From: Paramarasmius palmivorus
Lineage: Eukaryota > Basidiomycota > Agaricomycetes > Agaricales > Marasmiaceae
NCBI GenBank assembly: GCA_037176845.1
Contig: JAYKXP010000008.1
Span: 186,001 to 250,000, forward strand
DNA length: 64,000 nucleotides
Direction of reading: 5' to 3'
Shown: in pieces, positions 57,225-64,000 of the stretch
Layout of the letters: every line of letters starts with the position of its first letter
How positions within the stretch are numbered: position 1 is the stretch's first letter
Position numbers and translations under genes: made by a program
The notes under the pieces: model-generated
Seen by the model: only the letters and a program-made list of their open reading frames with translations
The model's database searches: none
Told to the model about the DNA's origin: nothing

Positions 57225-59048
57225 TCAATAGCTTCTAGTCCTTGGGCTCTGTTTGCTAGCGTGGAGATCCTTGACATCAAAGAACACGTTTATTGAGAAT
57301 GCGACGCAGAGCAAGCAAGCGCCGGCCACAGATGTATTCCACGCATTACACCTGAAAAAGAGTATCATCAATCTTTCAATCTCCGAAAGTAAACCGAATT
57401 GGACTCACCATCCGTCGAAATCACCTACAGGACATTTCTTGCCCATGACGACAAAGACGAAAACTGCACCCCATACTATCACACCGAACACATCCAACGC
57501 CGTCATCTTCTTCAACCAACCCCTAGCTCTCATCCAGTCGGTCTCCATGGCCAAGCCAACAAAGACAGATCGTCTCTTGGGCTTTTTGCGTTTCGATTGT
57601 GGGCCATAGCCGCCTGGCATCAGAGACTCCTCTTCCTCCTCTTCGTCGTCGCGCCGACCACCACCGAACATTGTAGGATCAACGATCAAATTGACTTGAA
57701 CGTCTTGTCCTGGCGGTGCTCCCATTTTACCCTTCTTGTATTTGTTCTTTTTCTTCTTCTTTCCTCCTAGCCCTTGTACAACTGGCAAAACCATCATACC
57801 ACCCATACCGCCCTCAGCCATCCCAGGACCACCCTTCTTGCCGCCTTTCCGACGACGACAACAGCATGAGAACAAGCCGAGGCCTACTAACCCTACAAGT
57901 GTCAACGCGCCAACCACGTAGAGCACATACGCCTGCGCTGTGCCTTTTGGTGGTGGATCATCCTTTTGACCGGGCTTTATTGCCAATGCGGCATAAATAG
58001 CCGGTATACCAGCCGTACCAGCCAACACCACCTGCATGAAGCGCAAGAACGTGCGTTTTTTAGGCCCTGCAGTAACTAGGTTGCCGTAACGATCAACGGA
58101 ACCAACGATAAGGTTGCCTGAGTGATCTACGAGTTCGCCAGAGTCGTCTTGATAGACTCCTTTGGAATTTGTGGGACGTGAGTCGTCAGGTGTACCAAAC
58201 TCTCGTTCAAGCATGCGTATGCGCTCTTCCTTTGTTTCTGGGTCGATGTATCCGTCGCCGCGGTTTGAGGAGTACGAGGGAGGTTCTGGAGAATTTCGGC
58301 TCCAAGGAAGGAAGGAGTCATGGCCGTGTGAAGAGGCTGGTGGAGGTGGGTAGTCGGGAAAAGATGTACGTGAACGAGTGTTTGTGGAGAAAGGATCTCG
58401 GTCCCAGCTATTGTAGGTGCTGTTCCGGTGATAGTTAAAGGTATGTGAAGGGTCGAAAGGATTGGAATGGGCATTCTTCTTGTGTCCATACCGGACAGAG
58501 TCGAATTGGGATTGTGGTACAGGAGAATAAATGTCCTGTTCTGGTTGGGATCTATTGCTAGTGTACCAATTGCGAGACCAGACCGGAAAATGAGAGATGT
58601 CGATTTTGCTCTCTCCCGCTACTTCAGGAGCAGGAGAGCGACTCGAACGAGATCGAGGAGGTAATGAAAACGGTCTCGATCTCCTAGAAGACGATCCTTG
58701 TGATGATGATGAAGGGGTATCTCCGTGGTATAGTGAAGGGGGATGTAAAGTGTTGAGCATGTTATCCGGTACCATTCCCTGGGCTGTCCTCTGTGGTCTG
58801 GCCAACGTTCGAGCATAATCCGCCAAGTCCAACGCTTCGACAGAGACGTCTGAAGGTTCTCTCCTCTGCTGTTGCTGCTGCTGACGATGAGGATATCGAG
58901 AATATTCAAAGTCGAAATCATAATCGTCATGACTGTCGGGTATGTGATTGCGAGAGAAAGATGGTAATGGGTCATTCGGATCTGGAGACCAAGGGCGCCT
59001 GAACTGGGCAGGGGGAGGAGGACTGTCTAGATGACGAGGAGAGTACAT
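57225..59048 (-). CDS. Four-TM membrane protein of unknown function
   Basis: I do not recognise the family. The start at 59048 gives MYSPRHLDSPPPPAQF. The first about 310 residues are disordered and rich in Ser, Pro, Arg and Tyr, with a RQQQQQQRR run. Then come GVYQDDSGELVDHSGNLIVG and SVDRYGNLV, a repeat-like segment. Four helices follow: FMQVVLAGTAGIPAIYAAL, AYVLYVVGALTLVGLVGLGL (then CCCRRRKGGKKGG), LDVFGVIVWGAVFVFVVMG, and VAGACLLCVAFSINVFF after a last intron. The loop between helices 2 and 3 holds a Lys-rich patch (KKKKKNKYKKGK) and an acidic DDEEEEEE patch. The exon 1 stop at 57405 is avoided by splicing at GTGAGT to reach the stop at 57225-57227. Diverges from the RING gene. Confidence 0.75.
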
Positions 59049-59305
59049 TGCTCGTCGTCTGGGACGTTGTTGAAAGGATCGTTGTCGTCGTTGCCGTCGT
59101 CGTGGTCGTTAATCGTCAAATGAAGAGCTGCGCCGCTCCAGGTGCCTGCTTTGGAACAGCAACAGGCGTGGGAACAATGGACCGTATAGAGTCAGCACGC
59201 TTACATGTTATGGGCGCCTGTTGCCAGCTGTTGCGCTAGCGCTTGCTCCTAGAAAGTTCGATTGCCGAGCCCTTATAAAGCCCGCTGACCAACTCTTTCA
59301 CCTTC
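59049..59305. promoter_or_regulatory. Divergent promoter region
   Basis: 257 bp between two start codons. TTATAAAG at 59273-59280, 26 nt before the RING-gene ATG, is TATA-like on the plus strand. The left half is G/T-rich with GTCGTCGT repeats (about 59080-59110). Confidence 0.4.
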
Positions 59306-61222
59306 ATGTCTTCCGGGTTACCTCTTCTCTCAGGTCCCCCACCTCTTCCTAACGATCCAGACGCAGAAATTGCATGCAGGAAATGCAACAAGGAATTCAA
59401 TTTTCTCTTTACAAGGTCTCGAAGATGTAACCATTGTGGTAACTATTGCTACGTTTCTAATAATGTCGATCATTTACACTGAGATCGCTTGTCGGGTTTC
59501 ATAGGTTATGCATATTGCAGTAATTGCACTGATTACCAGGCTCTTATGCCTCGTGCTAGCCAGCAGTCGGGCTATGATTCAATGAACGTCTGTGCTTTCT
59601 GTATAGAGTTCCTTCAAAGTGCGCCACTATGTTCGTCTACGGTCATTCAGGTACTGACAATACTCGTAACAGTCACGGCTGCAGGCAAAGGTCAACTCAA
59701 GACAATGCCTCTTTCAAAGCTAAAGAAGTATGCGGCCGCCTACCATATCAAGATTGATCATGCAGTGGAAAAGGACGACGTGATAGAGGCCCTCATGGCA
59801 GTCCGACAGCCAAACGGCTGTTTACCACCTGCAAACGAAGCCTTTTATCGAAACTATTCCGTACCGAATCGGAGTTCTTCGCGTCCAAGAGGACTCTTTT
59901 CTTCCAGGCCAGCACCATCCCCCAATCCGCCCAATGCTCCACCTAGACCATCACAAAGAACACGTCCCGAGTTTGCAAGGCCAGACCTGGCTCCGGATCC
60001 ACCCCCAGTGCCGCCAAGACCACAGCAAAACAACCAATACAATTACCAGCCACGATACAGCAGCCAACCGCCTCATTCGCAATCATATCGACCGCATTAC
60101 ACACAACCACCACCGCCGCCCCCACAGAGCTCACGTCCAGGTCCTTATCAGCGACCTAGCGCTTCTAGGTCATCTCATAATCTCAATACAGGTATGCCTC
60201 CGCGTACACCACCTCGGCCGCGTGCATCATCGACACATCGTCCGACCAGCTCTCCGTCGTCTTCATCACGACCTACTTCGGCACCACCGGCACCTCCACC
60301 ACCATCACTAGATGAATTGGTGAATATGGATGAAAGCTTGATCGCTTCCCTACCGATCAGTGCGCTTAAACAGGTGCTGTTCGATAATCATGTGAACGCC
60401 AGATTGATATTGGAGAAGAGTGAACTGGTGAAGAGAGTTGTAGGGCTAATCGAAGATGAGAAGAGAGAAAGAGTCGAACGAGAAAGAAGAGAGGCGATTG
60501 AAAGAGGTGAATTGGTAGAAGATGAATCGGAGAGCGAAGAAGAGGAAGATACCGAGGTTGTTGACGAGGAACTTGCACCACGACGACGTGACGAGACAGC
60601 ACCACAGGAGAATGCAACAGCCGAAGAGGCTCGGGTTGAGAGCCGTAACGACAGTGAGCACTCATTGGGAAATACTGCGAACGAGTCGTCAACACATCCG
60701 TCGGAGCCATCCGAGGCAACACACGATACTTCCATATCGCCGCCCGAGGTATCTGTATCGCCTCCGCCTGCATCTGTGTCGCCGTCGCCACCTGAACAAT
60801 CAAACTCTACGCATTCACCGACACCACCACCAGCTCCAGAAACGTCTGCTTCACCGGTTCCTCCTACTACTTCGGAACCGCCGCTACCACCAACACCACC
60901 CAAATCAGAGTCTCCTCCACCGCCACCTCCACCTCATCCCAAGACTCATACAAAACCCAAGAAGAGCCACACTCCTGTCGAGCGCTCTGGGTTATGTGTT
61001 ATTTGCCAAGACGAGGATGCTAATATTGCTATTGTCGACTGCGGGTATGCTGTCTCCTTTCTTGTTTCTTGACATCTTTGACTAAAAGACCTATTTCACT
61101 TCAGACATCTAGCAATGTGCCGGGCGTGCTCAGAACTTGTGATGGCCTCCTCTCGCGAGTGCCCATTGTGTAGAACAAGGATTGTTACGGAGCAGAGGCT
61201 GTTGAGGATATTCAAGACCTAG
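59306..61222 (+). CDS. CARP-like E3 ubiquitin ligase (FYVE-like, SAP, RING)
   Basis: Likely ubiquitin ligase with the domain order of animal RNF34/RFFL. Start MSSGLPLLSGPPPLPN at 59306. A FYVE-related finger has ACRKCNKEF, RSRRCNHCG-YAYCSNCTDY (intron inside) and NVCAFC: eight Cys, but the PI3P-binding R-[RK]-H-H-C-R signature is absent. SAP-like helices follow (LKTMPLSKLKKYAAAYHIKI). Then about 150 Pro/Ser/Arg residues, a second SAP-like unit (LIASLPISALKQVLFDNHV), a charged helix (EDEKRERVERERREAIERGE) and a Pro-rich linker. The C-terminal RING is CVICQDEDANIAIVDCG joined to HLAMCRACSEL and RECPLCRTRI, with all eight ligands. The protein ends QRLLRIFKT. Four or five introns. Confidence 0.87.
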
Positions 61223-62768
61223 AAGGGAAGATTCAGGAAGTGCTGGTCGTGGTACACTGTCTTCCTCTTGACTCGCATGGCCTGGTAGAAACTTTTGGAT
61301 CTTCATCTGGGTATACGTCGCAATGCTCTGCTTATCAATAATCAGCTCTAATTTGTTGTACAATGCTTTGTATATTCGCTGTGTTGGAATAACATGGTTC
61401 TAACTTATAGACACCTCTTAATGACAGCCATCTTAGAACCGATGGTGAGGCCGGTGAGGCAGGATCCAAAATTGAACTGAGTCGTATACTCGGCTTGACT
61501 TGGCTATACTTGGTGTCACCTGCTCAAGCGCTCAAATTTCAAACTTGGCGCTCGTCGCTTCCTTACACCAGTGCTCTCGTCCGACCCATGAAGAGATTAG
61601 GTAGATCATATTTCCTAGGCTTGTATATGTCTGGTGCAGGAACACTGATTTCGTGTTTGCTTCTTTCAGCTAACAGAAGGAATTTTCACTAGATCTGTGT
61701 GTTGTCACCGAATTGAGGAACGATGGCTATCAGTGCGTACTCTTCGAATCTAGTCTGACAGAGCCTGATCAACCTGCTATTGAATAGTGTTTGAGCACAT
61801 GGCCTCGATGAAGACGTTTCAATTCAATTTCTTGGATTTCGACGCCTATGACCAAGCTGCCAGCACAACGCTAGTCCATTCAAAGCGCCGATCCCCGACT
61901 CGTCCAACTACTTCTCAGCGCCCACGGAAGAATATCAATTATTGACTCGAGCTTTTTTTCTCGGACCGGAACGGCTGAAGTTACTTGGTGAAGAAGGGGC
62001 GGCTGCATAACCGATCGTCAATAGTTCAAACGAGAAAGATACCCTCAACTGGACCTTACCAATGACTTACTCTTTGGGTCGTAGCGACCTCTCAACGTTC
62101 AACTTACATATCCAGGCCGTTGGACGCTGCAGCCTGGGCGGCCCGCATCTCATCCCGCTATACATAGTGCGACTTCTGTAACAAGAGCAATTGATGTGGT
62201 TCCCCTTCCCTGACGTGTTGTACTCCTGTCAACTAATCAAAGATAGGTAGATTTACATCATTGATGCCTTCGCAGCTGCCCCACTATCTAGGCGCCAACT
62301 AGGACGCTCTCGACAGAAATAGCACCGGGGAAATACTCAAACTCGAAATCTTCGGTTAGCACCGGGGGAGCTCAGTGTCGAAGGCGAAGATACACCTAAA
62401 CCCCACACAGCTTTCGGTTACATGATTCATATCGCCATATCAAAACAATTCCAAGCCTTTTGGAGATGAGCACCGCGGCCTATAGATGCCTTGCTGAACT
62501 GACACAGTTTCAGCGCCAGCCACCCTGGTCTTGCCATCATTAAGGCTGGGTCAGGTTGGCAAGACGCTCTCTTCTCTTTCCCTGATCTTCCCCTCCTTCG
62601 CTCTATGCTCTTGGAGAGTTAACCCGTCGAGATCCCGGCTGGCTAGTTTCTTCGCTAATTCTTTCCACCTTTTCGCTATTTACTTCTAACGTTTTCAACT
62701 CCGCCCTATTATCACAAGACCAAGCCTCATCCAGGCTCTATTCTATTGTTTCTCGGACTACAATCGTC
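61223..62768. other. 1.5 kb region without a confident gene
   Basis: A coding-like stretch at about 61880-62009 reads APIPDSSNYFSAPTEEYQLL followed by TRAFFLGPERLKLLGEEG and a stop. The upstream part of that frame is interrupted. I cannot identify it. The pyrimidine-rich 62.5-62.76 kb stretch looks like the leader of the next gene. Confidence 0.35.
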
Positions 62769-64000
62769 ATGGACACCCCTTCAATATCCGTGAGGCTGCA
62801 GTGCGGAGAAAGACAATCATCGCAATTTGCATGGGTGGGTCATCTACTCGATATCAGTAACCTGCACGCTCATAGTTTGCCTTTAGGCCCAGAATTCCCT
62901 TGGCCAAGACCCGTGCACAATTGCCTCGTATCTAGTTCAGAATCCTCAGTGTACTGGAGTCGTGAAGAATGACACACAGAGTATGGTTTTCACCACCCTC
63001 ATGGCATGAATTATGCTTAACTTGATTCCAAAGGAATAGACGACTTGAAATTTATCGTCACCTCAGTACCCCCCGAAGACTCAGCCCCGAGACAGAATGA
63101 CCCATGTTATTGCTCGAGTACCGTCTACTCTCTCGCCTCCGTGTGTCGACTTTGCCAGGATATCGAACCACAACTGAAAATCCCGATGTATGATTGTTAA
63201 CTCCTCTCAGAGATAATGCTATAACTACTGCTACCAGATGGGAGGGTTGGGCACGTAATTGCGGGAATGCTACGGGAGGGCCAGACATGTACAACTATTC
63301 ACTTACCATCCCAGGTTCGTACACTTCTCTATCTAGTCTGTCCTTCGTGTGACCTTTGGCATAGATGGAACGGCAGTACCTGCTTGGGCTTATCAATCAT
63401 TCAATGTGAGGTCCTGGCACATTCAGTGTGGACCACTTTACTGAAACCTGGAGCAGTCCGACAACGGCGCCTTCAATTATACCATAGCGGAAGTAATAGC
63501 CGACAATGGTATGCACTACTGTCCCCTAAAAGCGTTCGCTAACACTGAGCGGGTACTAGATCCAAGCGAAGTGGCTGCTCCAAGTAGTAGTATCACGATT
63601 CCAGCTACTTCGTCGACAGATATTATGCAGCAGCCCACAGAAAACGCCAGTGGAGTCAGCAGTGCCGTGAGTAAGAGCAAATCTCTCGTTGGACCAATTG
63701 TCGGAGGCGTTGTCGGAGGCGTCATGTTTCTTGTCATTGCCATCGCCTTGATTGTCTTCCTGATACGTCGCGAGAAACGCAAAGTTGCGCCATCTGCCGC
63801 TTATATGCGTGCTCATGGTGGCAAGTTACCTACATATCGAGAAAGTATGCACGGAGCTGTTTTCCCACTAGGCAGAGAGAAAGGCATCGATATGACGGAG
63901 GTTAGTCTCTCCCACTCTCAGGGCTAGCTTTCGGCTAATGGCACGTTTCAGAACAACAGCTACACCAGTGACAGACCTATTCGGCAGGAGTCAAACTCGT
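62769..64000 (+). CDS. Single-pass surface protein, NS-x-x-Q-x-P-C family (3' end outside window)
   Basis: Same family as the minus-strand gene at 6.1-7.2 kb. Spliced blocks in order: LQCGERQSSQFAW joined to AQNSLGQDPCTIASYLVQN, then CTGVVKNDTQ, DPCYCSSTVYSLASVCRLCQ, WEGWARNCGNATGGPD, YSLTIP-DGTAVPAWAYQSFN and DNGAFNYTIAEVIADN. A Ser/Thr stalk follows, with one TM (GPIVGGVVGGVMFLVIAIAL) and a basic tail (RREKRKVAPS), continuing past the window in NNSYTSDRPIRQ. At least eight exons. With the ATG at 62769 no signal peptide is visible (MDTPSISVRLQC), so the true first exon may lie upstream or the leader may be cryptic. Function unknown. Confidence 0.75.

Noticed and set aside
57405..57410. Stop right after the last Trp as true end of the four-TM gene
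   Set aside because: It lies on a GTGAGT donor; splicing gives a fourth hydrophobic helix in frame, a better model.
60388..60903. 171-residue open frame antisense to the RING ligase
   Set aside because: Low-complexity Gly/Ser sequence created by reading the Pro/Ser-rich linker backwards; the plus-strand domains are clear.
1..64000. Secondary-metabolite gene cluster or bacterial-style defence system
   Set aside because: A transcription factor, MFS transporter and reductase are present but dispersed among housekeeping genes, with no backbone synthase; no nuclease or toxin modules seen.

Overview
The window reads as nuclear DNA of a mushroom-forming basidiomycete (Agaricomycete). Genes are cut by many short introns (about 42-70 nt, GTRNGT-like donors). 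They lie on both strands and are close together in much of the window. Several families are typical of these fungi: coiled-coil F-box proteins, TPR-DUF4470 proteins, and single-pass surface proteins with an NS-x-x-Q-x-P-C motif. No bacterial operon, CRISPR array, rRNA or convincing tRNA was seen. All exon joins were made by eye from splice signals and protein conservation.

Layout. 1-7 kb: an AAT-family amino acid permease (3' end outside the window), a YEATS2-like chromatin protein and a secreted single-pass membrane protein, all on the minus strand. 8.4-14 kb: beta-carbonic anhydrase, an inositol-polyphosphate 5-phosphatase with a hydrophobic tail, and an MFS transporter. 14-24 kb: glia maturation factor, a GH5 exo-beta-1,3-glucanase with an altered catalytic motif, an aldo/keto reductase, ribosomal protein uL30 (L7), phosphopantetheine adenylyltransferase and a DHHC palmitoyltransferase. 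The last two are head to head with only 56 bp between start codons. 25.7-42 kb: a Zn2Cys6 transcription factor, a SAC/hSac2 phosphoinositide phosphatase, a TPR-DUF4470 protein and a LIM-domain protein.

43-57 kb is an accessory region of F-box-like genes in different states. It holds two intact copies of one subfamily, one copy broken by frameshifts and a stop, one copy split into two opposed halves that look like an inversion, and one further eroded relic. A separate F-box-like gene and a badly decayed old-yellow-enzyme fragment lie among them. This is a birth-and-death locus and the most dynamic part of the window.

57-64 kb: a four-TM protein of unknown function, a CARP-like FYVE/SAP/RING ubiquitin ligase transcribed divergently from it, and a second member of the single-pass surface family, cut by the right edge.

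The genes do not form one pathway. Recurrent themes are membrane phosphoinositide turnover (two phosphatases), cell-wall and surface proteins, transport, and ubiquitin ligase components (F-box cluster and RING protein). I found no convincing novel multi-gene system. The strongest leads are the F-box locus with its inverted relic, the surface protein family, and the glucanase with Asp in place of the catalytic Glu.
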